Origin: JBEHWX01 sp048498995
GTDB taxonomy: Bacteria > Bacteroidota > Ignavibacteria > OLB7
DNA: 19,299 bases
Assembly: GCA_048498995.1 (NCBI GenBank)
Contig: JBEHWX010000107.1
Span: 1 to 19,299, forward strand
Direction: 5' to 3'
Under the pieces are notes generated by a model. That model was not told where the DNA came from and ran no database searches. It was given only the letters and a program-made list of their open reading frames with translations. Position numbers and translations under genes: made by a program. Below are positions 1 to 7,839 of this stretch, in pieces (the stretch's first letter is position 1; each line of letters begins with the position of its first letter).

Positions 1-51
1 CGTGAGGACGGGCCGCCGCGTGCGTGTCAACCATCCCACCGGATCAACATC

Positions 52-666
52 ATGCTTCATCGAATTCTCCTTCCACTCCTGGTCGCCATCTGCGCGCTTG
101 CCGCCTGTGGCGACAGCGTCACCGAGCCGACGCCCGGCACCACGCAGCTCCCGGATAGCGGGCTTTACACCGTGCGCGGCAAGCTCGCGTTCAAGAAAGG
201 GATCGCGGTCCCGGCCGATGCCCGCGTGCTCGTGCTCTGGAGCGTATCGAGCGGTTCTCCCGATTCCGTCTATGTCTTCGGCGAGGGGTGGGTGAACATG
301 GCCGACAGCACCTTCAGGATATCGTTTCGCGACATCCCTCCGGATGGGGCGCTCAACCAGGGAACGCTCGGCGTCGGCGGTATCATCCTCACCACGAATC
401 ACGATATCACGCCCGGGAAGTATGGCGCCGAGGCGGACAGGATGTTCAGCACCGGCTTCCTCGGCGGCGCGGCCGACTACGCGGTGATCTACACCCGGCC
501 GAATCCCACCTGGCGCGACTGGGCCAGGAGCTTCCCGCTCGGGTTCAGCATGGGGATCGGCGTCAGAAAGCAGACCGGGTTCGACGAGTTCGCGCCGACC
601 GGGCCTACCGGCGTGATCATCGAGGTCAACGATCTGAACAAGATCGACTGGGTCAACTGGACCTGA
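52..666 (+). CDS. Putative lipoprotein of unknown function
   Basis: A 204-residue protein that I do not recognise. It starts with a short hydrophobic signal (residues 4-18) ending in the lipobox Leu-Ala-Ala-Cys, with the likely lipidated Cys19 followed by Gly-Asp-Ser, so it is probably an outer-membrane or periplasmic lipoprotein. The mature part is polar, beta-rich in appearance and has no enzyme motif I can name; it contains Trp/Tyr-rich stretches around residues 140-165 and ends in an acidic segment. The ATG at 52 is the best start because it gives a complete signal peptide; no strong ribosome site precedes it. It lies 150 bp upstream of another lipoprotein gene on the same strand, so they may be co-expressed, but the gap is long enough for a separate promoter. 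Lipoprotein status is well supported; function is unknown. Confidence 0.75.
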   Translation: MLHRILLPLLVAICALAACGDSVTEPTPGTTQLPDSGLYTVRGKLAFKKGIAVPADARVLVLWSVSSGSPDSVYVFGEGWVNMADSTFRISFRDIPPDGALNQGTLGVGGIILTTNHDITPGKYGAEADRMFSTGFLGGAADYAVIYTRPNPTWRDWARSFPLGFSMGIGVRKQTGFDEFAPTGPTGVIIEVNDLNKIDWVNWT

Positions 667-816
667 TTGCGGCCCACGCCGACGGGCGCGCCGGACGGGT
701 TGGGATCGGCATATTGCGCCATCGAAGAAATCGCGCGGCCGGATGCAACCCCGTGCCGATGCCCGCGTCTGTCCGATCCGTAGTTCCCATACCAGACAGT
801 CCGGAGTCAGTATCCC

Positions 817-1548
817 ATGATGAGAACCATGCTACGAAGTGCACCTCGCCACCCGATCGCGGCTCTCGGCCTGATCGGGCTTGCCACGCTCTCCGCCTGC
901 GAAAAGAGTGTCGATCCCGGCAACACCATCATCCAGACACGTCCGGTCGAGAGCTTTAGCCGCATCGACGTCAGCGGCGGGTTCGAGGTGATGATCACCG
1001 GGGGCGCGGCCGACGAGGTGAAGGTGGAAGCCCCGGAGGGATATCAGTCGTATATCCACACCGATTTTCATGCGGGTAAACTGCAGGTCTATGTCGAGGA
1101 CAGGGTCTCGAGCAACTTCTCGCCGAAGCGTCTGATCCTCACGATGAAATCTCTCGAGGGGATCGAGGCCTCCGGCGGCTGCTGCGTCACCGGCAACGGC
1201 ACCTTCCAGGCGGGACACATGTCGATCGACGTCAGCGGTGGAACGCATGTCACGCTCGCGATGGAGACCGGCGTGCTCGACTGCGAGGCCAGCGGCGGCT
1301 CCCAGCTCGATCTCTCCGGCAGCGCCGACGCCGCCAGCGAGAATTTCTCCGGCGCGAGCGAGCTCCATGCGTTCACCCTGGAAACCACGTCCACGACCAT
1401 CGATGCCTCCGGGGGCTCCACGCTCGATGTGCGCGCCAAGGGAAGCCTGCATGTCGATGCTTCCGGCGGCAGCGTGATCGCCTACAAGGGACGTCCCGCG
1501 ATCGTGCAGACCCTTTCCGGCGGATCGAAGCTGATCGACGCCAACTGA
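817..1548 (+). CDS. DUF2807 (GIN-domain-like, autotransporter-adhesin-head-like) lipoprotein
   Basis: A 243-residue lipoprotein. The hydrophobic signal (about residues 13-27) ends in Leu-Ser-Ala-Cys, with Cys28 as the likely lipidation site. The mature protein begins with a segment of the type '...SFSRIDVSGGFEVMITGG', which I recognise as the start of the DUF2807/GIN domain, common in Bacteroidota and related phyla. A short Asp/Glu-(Val/Ala)-Ser-Gly-Gly motif recurs about seven times (DVSGG, EASGG, DVSGG, EASGG, DASGG twice, then LSGGS), as expected for a regular beta-helix with a Gly turn at each rung. Family function is uncertain; a role in adhesion or envelope sensing is only inference. 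GGAG lies about 11 nt before the ATG at 817; the next ATG (820) is an equally possible start. A strong hairpin follows the gene at 1587-1620. Confidence 0.85.
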   Translation: MMRTMLRSAPRHPIAALGLIGLATLSACEKSVDPGNTIIQTRPVESFSRIDVSGGFEVMITGGAADEVKVEAPEGYQSYIHTDFHAGKLQVYVEDRVSSNFSPKRLILTMKSLEGIEASGGCCVTGNGTFQAGHMSIDVSGGTHVTLAMETGVLDCEASGGSQLDLSGSADAASENFSGASELHAFTLETTSTTIDASGGSTLDVRAKGSLHVDASGGSVIAYKGRPAIVQTLSGGSKLIDAN

Positions 1549-1586
1549 TCCCCGGCGCGGCCCATCGCGCCACACGCCGAAAACAC

Positions 1587-1620
1587 GCACTGCCATCGAC
1601 CACGCGGCCGATGGCAGTGC
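1587..1620. terminator. Bidirectional hairpin terminator between convergent genes
   Basis: A perfect 12-bp inverted repeat, GCACTGCCATCG (1587-1598) and CGATGGCAGTGC (1609-1620), with a 10-nt loop. It is followed by CGTTTC on the plus side and by GTGTTTTC on the minus side. It sits between the convergent DUF2807 and Kelch genes, so it can serve both. The T tracts are short. Confidence 0.75.
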
Positions 1621-1650
1621 CGTTTCATCCCATGACCTTCACTCCTGGCA

Positions 1651-2916
1651 TTATCTGACCACGACGAGCGGCTCGGCGCGTCGGCTTCCATCCACGGTGA
1701 CGACCAGGTGATAGGTGCCGCACGGGAGCGCGCGGGTATCGATCGGCACGCGCAGAACCCCCGGCTCGCGCCGCGCCAGCGGGCTCACCGGGATCTCGAT
1801 GCCGAGTGGGGAGAGGAGCGTCACCTTCACCTCCGAGGCATGATCGAGAGTGCGGGTAAGCCATGCGATGCCGGATGTCGGATTCGGGGAGAGCCCGATC
1901 GCGGCCGCCGGTGGCGCGTCCGGAACCGCGGCGGTGGCGATCGCCGTCGGGAGCTTGTATATGCTCTTGGAGAAGGAGAGCCCGCCGTTGGCGAACGAGG
2001 CGCCGAGCCCGGCGTAGAGCGTGTCCCCGAGGAGGAACGCGGAGGACCATCCGGAGCGCTCGTCCGGGAAGTCCATTCCCTCAACCTGGGTCCAGGCGTC
2101 GGCCGTCGGATCGTAGCTCCAGAAATCCTGATAGGTGACGGTGTAGCCGGCCATCCCGAGCCCGAAATATCCCTTGCCGTTCATCGCCACCCCGACCGCG
2201 GTCTGGCGGGGATTGCCGGGGAAATCCGCCCGGGCCTTCCATCCCCTCGTTGTCGGATCGAACTCGTACAAGCTGGTGAACTCGGAGGTGCTCGCGCCGG
2301 TGCCGATGTAGGCCTTGCCGTTCAGGACGAACCAGGCGGGGAAGACCACCGGGCCGTCCGGGTAGTCGTCGATGGCGCTCCATGTGTCGGATGTCGGATC
2401 GTATTCCCAGACGTCGCCGATCACCGATGTGCCGTTGAAGCCGCCGCCGATGTACCCCTTGCCATTGAGCGCGAAGCCGAAGCCGCCGTCGCGCGGCCCG
2501 CCGGGGAAGGCGCTCTTCCTGGTCCATGTGTCGACTGTCGGATCGTATTGCCAGACATCGTCCACGACGTTGAACGAGCCGGTCTTGTCGCCGCCGACCA
2601 TGTAGCCCTTGCCGTCGATCACGAACGTGTAGGACCAGGCGTGGTTGCCGCCGCCGAGGTCGGCCAGGCGCTTCCAGGCGCCGGTTCCCGGATCGTAGCG
2701 CCAGAAGTCCTTGCGGCCGGGGCCGCCCCCGACATAGGCCTTGCCGTCGATGGTGAAGCTGATGGCGCCGTCGGTGATCGAACCGTAATCGGCGGCGCGC
2801 TGCCATTGCGCGCCGGCGGTGCGCGGGGTCGCGGTTTGCGCGTGCGCGGTTTGTGTGCTCGCGGCGTGCGCGAGCATGGCCATGAGGATGATGCCGGATG
2901 TAGCGAGTCGTCGCAT
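1651..2916 (-). CDS. Secreted Kelch-repeat beta-propeller protein with C-terminal sorting-type domain
   Basis: A 421-residue exported protein. The signal peptide is residues 1-26 with a likely Ala-His-Ala|Gln cleavage. Residues about 37-335 hold roughly six Kelch repeats, each with a pattern like 'hhhNGKGYhGGG...DhWxYDPTxDxW', which predicts a beta-propeller. Residues about 345-421 form a separate domain beginning 'LSPNPTSG' and ending with a 'LPCGTYHLVVTVDG' strand; this matches the general form of the C-terminal sorting (FlgD-like Ig) domain of type IX secretion cargo in Bacteroidota-related bacteria. I chose the ATG at 2916 because AAGGAGG (2924-2930) lies 7 nt upstream and the signal peptide begins there; the reading frame stays open much further upstream but without protein-like sequence. 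Binding partner unknown. The two central repeats are also similar at DNA level (about 2380-2412 and 2523-2555), suggesting fairly recent internal duplication. Confidence 0.88.
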   Translation of the reverse strand: MRRLATSGIILMAMLAHAASTQTAHAQTATPRTAGAQWQRAADYGSITDGAISFTIDGKAYVGGGPGRKDFWRYDPGTGAWKRLADLGGGNHAWSYTFVIDGKGYMVGGDKTGSFNVVDDVWQYDPTVDTWTRKSAFPGGPRDGGFGFALNGKGYIGGGFNGTSVIGDVWEYDPTSDTWSAIDDYPDGPVVFPAWFVLNGKAYIGTGASTSEFTSLYEFDPTTRGWKARADFPGNPRQTAVGVAMNGKGYFGLGMAGYTVTYQDFWSYDPTADAWTQVEGMDFPDERSGWSSAFLLGDTLYAGLGASFANGGLSFSKSIYKLPTAIATAAVPDAPPAAAIGLSPNPTSGIAWLTRTLDHASEVKVTLLSPLGIEIPVSPLARREPGVLRVPIDTRALPCGTYHLVVTVDGSRRAEPLVVVR

Positions 2917-2930
2917 GCTATGCCCTCCTT
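2917..2930 (-). promoter_or_regulatory. Ribosome binding site that sets the Kelch gene start
   Basis: Reading the minus strand, AAGGAGG is followed by GCATAGC and then ATG. This nearly perfect Shine-Dalgarno site fixes the start at 2916 rather than the longer in-frame extension. The rest of the 271-bp gap up to the DUF389 gene should hold the promoter, but I see no clear -35/-10 pair in it. Confidence 0.75.
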
Positions 2931-3187
2931 CGTGATGAGGCGTGCGAATGAGAGTATGAGAAGAGACGACGGGTGGCTGTGGAGGGAAGATACACGGCAC
3001 CGGAGGATTTGTTACTCGCCGGGAGGCCCGGATGCGTGGTGCTGTTGCTCGGCCGACAATGAGCGTGGGGATTCGAGACCGATGCTTGCCCGGCGATCCG
3101 TCGCGAACGTACATCCGAGATGCCCGACGGACATCGAGCGGTGCGCGGGCCATGGTGCCCCCCGATGCCTTCGGCGGCCAGCACCGG

Positions 3188-4816
3188 TCATCGGGGCCGC
3201 GCGCGTGGTGCCGTCGCGCCCGACGACGAAGTGCCTGGCGACGAAGTGCCCGACTGCGGGATGTTTGAAGACCGGGCGCGTTGCGATGGCGTGGTGGCCG
3301 TCGTGTCCACCGGCGCGACGACGTCGAGAACCTGCACGGAGTCCGAGGGGAGGCGTGTGGCAAGGAATGCCCGCATCCGGTCGAGCTCCTTGTCGCGACC
3401 TTTGGTCGGCGTGGCCGGGCCACGGAGCACGAGGAACAGACGAACGGTGTCGGCGGTATCGCCACGGTGACGGACCTGTTCGGCGTACTCGACGTGGCCG
3501 ATCGTCGGGAACAGGGCGCCGAGCTCGCGCCGCACCGCGTCGACGGGAATCGTGTCGGTCCGCCGCGCGGTCGAATCCGATGTTGATGTCAGCACCAGGC
3601 TCCGCGCAAGTTGCCGCTGAACCTCCGCGTCACGGAACATGCCGGCCAGCTCTTCCGGCGTCAGATGCTCTTCCTGGTCGCGCGGGAGGTTCAGTTGTAC
3701 CAGCTGCAGCTCGCCTCGGGCCGATCCGAAGGGGGGCAGCTCGCGCGAGAGGGAGTCGACGACCTGTTGCGACATCGGATCCCCGGCCAGGTACACTTTG
3801 AGCGTGGCGACCGAGTCGGTGGCATCCAGGCTCCAGCTCAGCGCCTTGCGTCCGCCTGTCTCCAGCCGGTCGCGGACGAAGCGTTGCGCGGCTCCCTTGC
3901 GCCGCAGCTCGGCGATCACGTCGTAGAAGATCACGATGCTCGGCACCATCGCGGCCACCACGAAGATGGCGATCCAGCGGACTACACGGCTCTCGACCCT
4001 CGGGTCGACGTAGGTCACGTACGGAATGCCGATCAGCCTGGCAACCAGGAAGGTCGCCACGCTGATGAACACGGCGTTCAGGAAGAAGAGATAGAGTGCT
4101 CCCCAGAAGAATATCCAGTTCCCCGTGGCCAGTCCGAACCCGGCCGTGCAGAGCGGAGGCATCAGCGCGGTGGCGATGGCGACCCCTGGAATGGCGGTCG
4201 TCACCTCGCGCCGCGATCCGGCCACGATGCCGGCGATGCCGCCGAAGAACGCCACCGCCACATCCAGCAGCGTGGGACTGGTTCGCGCCAGCAGCTCCGG
4301 CGTCGGGATCGTGATCGGCGTGATGGCGAAGTAGATGATGCTCGTCAGCAGACTGACGCCGATGGCCACGCCGAACACCCTGAGCGCGCGCAGCAGCATC
4401 ACTCGATCGTGAATGGCGATGCCGAGCCCGATGCCCAGGATCGGTCCCATCAGCGGCGAGATGAGCATGGCTCCGATGATCACCGCGGCCGAGGAGGTAT
4501 TCAACCCGATCGAGGCGAGGATCGCCGCGCAGACCAGGATCCAGAGATTCGCCCCACGCAGGCGCACTCCCTCCCGGATGCGGGTTACCGTCGCCGTGGG
4601 ATCGGTGCCCCCCTTCAGCCCCGCGACGAAGAGAATCGCCCGCCGCGCGGCCGCCAGATATCGCCGCGCCGCGCCTCGCTGCCTCCGTGGTCTGCTCCGT
4701 GGTCCGGCCGAATGCCGGTCGCCGCGCGGCCCGTCGGAGCGCGCCGTGTCTCCACCCGTGGTCCGGCCGGTCACATCGCCGGTCGCATCGCCGCTCGGTT
4801 CGATCAGGTCTGCCAT
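3188..4816 (-). CDS. DUF389 family multi-pass membrane protein (TIGR00341-like)
   Basis: A 542-residue integral membrane protein. Residues 1-60 are polar, rich in Asp/Arg/Gly and probably disordered. Residues about 89-304 contain six or seven hydrophobic segments with the DUF389 hallmarks: 'LASIGLNTSSAAVIIGAMLI' followed directly by 'SPLMGPI' near residues 100-126, and 'ATALMPPLCTAGFGLATGNW' around 215-234. Residues 305-542 are a hydrophilic domain of mixed helix and strand, longer than in many family members, ending in a Ser/Pro/Arg-rich low-complexity tail. The family has no firmly established biochemical role; transport or envelope function is a guess. Start at 4816: only a weak GAAGAA precedes it, so the disordered N terminus could be shorter. 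It is divergent from the HPP gene, also a membrane protein; the shared 179-bp region carries a 14-bp tandem repeat. Confidence 0.9.
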   Translation of the reverse strand: MADLIEPSGDATGDVTGRTTGGDTARSDGPRGDRHSAGPRSRPRRQRGAARRYLAAARRAILFVAGLKGGTDPTATVTRIREGVRLRGANLWILVCAAILASIGLNTSSAAVIIGAMLISPLMGPILGIGLGIAIHDRVMLLRALRVFGVAIGVSLLTSIIYFAITPITIPTPELLARTSPTLLDVAVAFFGGIAGIVAGSRREVTTAIPGVAIATALMPPLCTAGFGLATGNWIFFWGALYLFFLNAVFISVATFLVARLIGIPYVTYVDPRVESRVVRWIAIFVVAAMVPSIVIFYDVIAELRRKGAAQRFVRDRLETGGRKALSWSLDATDSVATLKVYLAGDPMSQQVVDSLSRELPPFGSARGELQLVQLNLPRDQEEHLTPEELAGMFRDAEVQRQLARSLVLTSTSDSTARRTDTIPVDAVRRELGALFPTIGHVEYAEQVRHRGDTADTVRLFLVLRGPATPTKGRDKELDRMRAFLATRLPSDSVQVLDVVAPVDTTATTPSQRARSSNIPQSGTSSPGTSSSGATAPRARPR

Positions 4817-4830
4817 GGTTCTTCGGTGTG

Positions 4831-4880
4831 TATGCCAGGGTGCGTATGCCAGGGTGCGTATGCCAGGGTGCGTATGCCGG
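4831..4880. repeat. 14-bp tandem repeat, about 3.5 copies, between divergent membrane-protein genes
   Basis: The unit TATGCCAGGGTGCG occurs at 4831-4844, 4845-4858 and 4859-4872, then a partial copy TATGCCGG at 4873-4880; a degenerate copy (GTGTG) precedes the array. It begins 15 bp upstream of the DUF389 start codon, so it lies in the 5' leader or promoter of that gene. The copies are identical, implying recent expansion or slippage. It is too short and spacer-free to be CRISPR. Confidence 0.85.
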
Positions 4881-4984
4881 TTGTCGACGTGGAAGCCGGG
4901 CGTGGGAATCGTGAGCCGGAATCCGGCGCTCGATGAAATCGCCGGCCAGAGATATCGCGCCGCGCCGCACGACCGGCCTCGGCG

Positions 4985-4990
4985 TACATT
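4985..4990 (+). promoter_or_regulatory. Possible -10 / -7 type element of the HPP gene
   Basis: TACATT(GG) lies immediately upstream of the chosen ATG at 4996. It fits both TANNNT and, with one mismatch, the Bacteroidota TAnnTTTG consensus. No clear upstream element is visible, so this is a weak prediction. Confidence 0.25.
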
Positions 4991-4995
4991 GGGGG

Positions 4996-5574
4996 ATGAG
5001 CTCCGATCGCGATAGCCTGAAGCCGATTCCGGGAGCGGAGCGCGCGCTCCGCCGGCGGCTCGATCTGAAGGACGAGATACTGCTGGCGCTGCTCCCGACC
5101 GTCGTCGTGCTGATGGCGCTCGGACTGGTCGAGGCCTTCAGCCGTCAGCGCCTTCTCTTCTCCTCGCTCGCCTCCAGCGCGTTCCTCATCTACCTCGACC
5201 CGCAGCATGGAACCAACCGGATACGGACGCTGGTCGCCTCCCATTTGACCGCCGCGGTCATCGGCCTTGCCTTCAATCTGATCCTCGGCCCCGGATACTG
5301 GTCCGCCGGCTGCGCCATGGTGCTGACGATCGCCGTCATGATCCTGCTGGATGTGGTCCATCCCCCGGCGGCGTCGACCGCGCTCGGATTCGCCTTCCGC
5401 GCGGCCGATGAGAGCAGCCCGCTCCTCTTCGCGATGGCCGTGGGGATGATCGCCGCGCTCGTGGCGATCGAGCGCTACTCGGTCTGGTGGCTTGCCCGCG
5501 CCGGAAACAGGGAGGAGCGTCGGGCGAAGCTCGGGACCAAGGACGGAACGGATTCCGACCGTCCCGGCGGATGA
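4996..5574 (+). CDS. HPP family integral membrane protein
   Basis: A 192-residue protein with four hydrophobic segments at about residues 28-47, 54-67, 79-98 and 104-120, plus a fifth around 143-160. The signature His-Pro-Pro-Ala is at residues 122-125, in 'LDVVHPPAASTALGF', which names the HPP family. Some HPP proteins from plants and cyanobacteria have been linked to nitrite transport; whether this one transports anything is not shown. An in-frame ATG at 4933 would add 21 residues. I prefer 4996 because TACATT lies 5 nt before it, compatible with a leaderless or near-leaderless transcript, and the extra residues look unlike the family. The C-terminal 25 residues are charged and likely cytoplasmic. 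The gene converges on the glycosidase fusion gene with a 60-bp gap. Confidence 0.85.
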   Translation: MSSDRDSLKPIPGAERALRRRLDLKDEILLALLPTVVVLMALGLVEAFSRQRLLFSSLASSAFLIYLDPQHGTNRIRTLVASHLTAAVIGLAFNLILGPGYWSAGCAMVLTIAVMILLDVVHPPAASTALGFAFRAADESSPLLFAMAVGMIAALVAIERYSVWWLARAGNREERRAKLGTKDGTDSDRPGG

Positions 5575-5613
5575 TCATCGCCCGAGGAAACGTACCCTGC
5601 CCGCCCCACGGAT

Positions 5614-5649
5614 GGCGCGCTCACGCCGGCGCGCTCACGCCGGCGCGCC
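5614..5649. repeat. 14-bp tandem repeat over the stop codon of the HAD-glycosidase gene
   Basis: The unit GGCGCGCTCACGCC occurs at 5614-5627 and 5628-5641 with a partial copy GGCGCGCC at 5642-5649. The minus-strand stop codon (5635-5637) is inside the second copy, so the last residues of the protein are encoded by repeat DNA. The repeat does not resemble the 4831 array in sequence. Confidence 0.8.
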
Positions 5650-7839
5650 GTCCGGAGCTCGGGCTCCATCCGGGAGACGAGTGCCGGGAATGATCTCCAG
5701 CTCGTGGCAGGCATGGATGTACGATGCGGCCGACCATGCCTGGAAGCGCTTTCCCATCGGCCGGCCGGTGATGCCGTGTGCCCACTCGCTGAATTCCCAT
5801 TCCTCGAATTTGCCGAGATGGTTCACTCGCGCCAGGTTGAACAGCTCCCGCTCGGCCACGCCGGTCAGTCCGAGGCGGTGAATGAACCGCACCCACATCC
5901 CGCCGACGAACGGCCAGAGGCCGCCGTTGTGATAGTGATGCGGCAGGTTGAGCATGTTGACGGTGTAATATGATCGCCAATCCGGATCTCCCGCCTGCAC
6001 GGCCGGGTAGAGGTTTGCCACCGGATAGGGGGAGTTCACCCCCACGCCCCACATGAAACGAAACGCCACGCGCGCGCGGTCGATGTCGAGCACGCTCCAG
6101 AGAAATGCCATGATGTTGCCGAGCACGTCGCATCGCCAGGAGAATTCGAACGGGGTGATCTCGGCAAGCAGATAGCTGGCGTCGCCGATCGAATACTGTC
6201 GGTCCGCGAACGTTACCGGCGTGTCGGCGTCGGCATGGGTCGTGGGCCAGAAACGCTGGAGAATCTTGGCGCGCACATGCTGCGCGTGATGGAGATATTC
6301 CGAGGCCGCCTCGATATTGCCGAGCATCTCCTGCATCAGGCCATGGCAGACATTGGCGCGGTACCAGAGCACCTCGTCGTAGAGCACGTGATACGATCTG
6401 CCGAACAGATCGGTCCAGTCCCCGGCCTCCGGGATCTCCAGCAGGCCGTCGTTGTTGCTGTCCTGCGCGCGCAGCCAGAGCATCGCCCGCTCGGTCCGCG
6501 GGGCCAGCTCGGCAAGCAGCGGGATATCACCGGTGACGCGCACGTAATTGAACAGGGCGATCAGCACCCACATGGCGCTGTCGATCGCGCTGATGCCTCC
6601 GACGCCGGAATAGTCCGGTTCGCCGGTATCTATCCGAACATTCGCCGGAATCTGTCCGTTCGGGCTGATGTTCTCCAGAAGGGTCCGGAGCGTGCGGCGC
6701 TGCCCCTCGCGGATGTCCGGATCGTCGAGCCCGAGCGTGCCGATGATCGTGATGGCGCCGTCGCGCCCCCAGACGCTCCGGTAGTTGATGTCGGTGCCGA
6801 CCACCTCGTTGTCGTCGAGCGAGGCGGCCGAAAATCCGATCGGGGTGATGTTTCTCCGGATCGTGGCGATCGCCTCCCGGTATCCGATCTCGATCAGCTC
6901 CCGTTCGTCCGCGCTCAACGTCGCGGCCTCCCCCGGGGCCCCCCACGGAGCCACGAGCATCCGGAGCGATGGATCGATGTCGGCGTGGCTGCGCGGGAGC
7001 GTGTCCAGCCGGGGCATGTCCGGAAGAATGCCGAAATAAGCCAGCCCCTCGAGAACGCCGTCGGCCATCGGACGGTGGGAGATGTAGGAGGGGAGACCGA
7101 CGGTGGCCTCGAACAGCTCCGGCTGGGCGTTGGCAACCACGATCCCGTGCACGCCGGGGAGCCTCATCATCGTCGCGTCGTTGCCGCTGTCGCCGGCGAC
7201 CACGATCTGATCGAGCGGAATATCGAGCCTGGCGCAGAGCCAGCGCAGCGCGTTCCCCTTGTCGGCGCAGCAGGGGACGATATCCAGATCGCGGGAGCTG
7301 GAGTAGATGATGGTTGCCTCCAGGCCGGCCTGGCGCAGCAGTCGCTGGATCTCGGCGATCATCGCCGGCGTGGCCTGATGCAGATACCAGCTCGACTTGT
7401 AGCGATGAAGGTACTGCGCGGGCTGCCGCTCGATGCCGGGGATCGACGCCAGCACCGCATCGATCGCCTCGCCGTCCCATTCCCGGCCCAGCATCGCGTC
7501 GTACTCCTCCATGACCCGGCCGCCGCGCACATCGTGGATCTGCGTTCCCACGCCGCCGATGATATAGTCCGGCGTCGGGAGCGGCACCTCCGCCAGGAGC
7601 GCGAGGTTGTCGTCGAGCAGCCGTCCGGAGCTGTAGCAGAGCACCGGCCGTTGCTTTTGCGGCATGCTCTCCCAGAGGAGCTTGAAGCGTCGCGTCGACT
7701 CGTGGTTCCCGACCAGGGTTCCATCCAGATCGGAACAGAACAGGCGCTTCGCGCCGGACCTCGTGGCGCCGGACCTCGTGGCGCCGGACCTCGTGGCGTC
7801 GGGCGTCGTGGAGCCGGGTGTGGGAGTATGGCTCATCAT
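5635..7839 (-). CDS. Fusion: sucrose-phosphatase-like HAD phosphatase + six-hairpin glycoside hydrolase
   Basis: A 734-residue two-domain protein. Residues about 31-270 are an HAD-IIB phosphatase of the sucrose-6-phosphate/mannosylfructose-phosphate phosphatase type. Motif I is 'SDLDGTLV' (Asp37 and Asp39), a Ser-Ser-Gly-Arg follows near residue 70, Lys194 is a likely motif III lysine and 'GDSGND' (216-221) is motif IV. Residues about 315-715 are an alpha/alpha six-hairpin glycosidase domain like amylo-alpha-1,6-glucosidases, with 'YRSVWGRDG' (353-361), 'GDWTDL' (473-478) and 'YHNGGLWPFVGG' (636-647). The expected chemistry is dephosphorylation of a disaccharide phosphate made by the upstream GT4, plus hydrolysis of a glycosidic bond whose substrate is unknown. 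ATG at 7839 is chosen because ATGA overlaps the GT4 stop and GGAG lies 9 nt upstream; starts at 7866 or 7854 are possible. An N-terminal linker is built from a 15-bp DNA repeat. Confidence 0.88.
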   Translation of the reverse strand: MMSHTPTPGSTTPDATRSGATRSGATRSGAKRLFCSDLDGTLVGNHESTRRFKLLWESMPQKQRPVLCYSSGRLLDDNLALLAEVPLPTPDYIIGGVGTQIHDVRGGRVMEEYDAMLGREWDGEAIDAVLASIPGIERQPAQYLHRYKSSWYLHQATPAMIAEIQRLLRQAGLEATIIYSSSRDLDIVPCCADKGNALRWLCARLDIPLDQIVVAGDSGNDATMMRLPGVHGIVVANAQPELFEATVGLPSYISHRPMADGVLEGLAYFGILPDMPRLDTLPRSHADIDPSLRMLVAPWGAPGEAATLSADERELIEIGYREAIATIRRNITPIGFSAASLDDNEVVGTDINYRSVWGRDGAITIIGTLGLDDPDIREGQRRTLRTLLENISPNGQIPANVRIDTGEPDYSGVGGISAIDSAMWVLIALFNYVRVTGDIPLLAELAPRTERAMLWLRAQDSNNDGLLEIPEAGDWTDLFGRSYHVLYDEVLWYRANVCHGLMQEMLGNIEAASEYLHHAQHVRAKILQRFWPTTHADADTPVTFADRQYSIGDASYLLAEITPFEFSWRCDVLGNIMAFLWSVLDIDRARVAFRFMWGVGVNSPYPVANLYPAVQAGDPDWRSYYTVNMLNLPHHYHNGGLWPFVGGMWVRFIHRLGLTGVAERELFNLARVNHLGKFEEWEFSEWAHGITGRPMGKRFQAWSAASYIHACHELEIIPGTRLPDGARAPDGAPA
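7751..7810. repeat. 15-bp in-frame tandem repeat encoding the N-terminal linker
   Basis: The unit GCGCCGGACCTCGTG is present three times without change (7751-7765, 7766-7780, 7781-7795) and once in degenerate form (7796-7810). Read on the minus strand it encodes repeated Ala-Thr-Arg-Ser-Gly just before the HAD domain. Because the unit is a multiple of three, copy-number change alters linker length without breaking the frame. Confidence 0.85.

Noticed and set aside
3160..3196. Hairpin CCCCGATG/CATCGGGG over the DUF389 stop as terminator
   Set aside because: Only 8 bp of stem with a 21-nt loop and no T tract; probably chance in GC-rich DNA.
1708..3801. Very long plus-strand open frame (about 697 codons) antisense to the Kelch and DUF389 genes
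   Set aside because: It arises from GC-rich codon bias opposite real genes; the product is Arg/Gly/Ala-rich with no domain, and the minus-strand proteins have clear families, start sites and a signal peptide.
4831..4880. Possible CRISPR array
   Set aside because: Units are 14 bp and directly adjacent without spacers; this is a simple tandem repeat.
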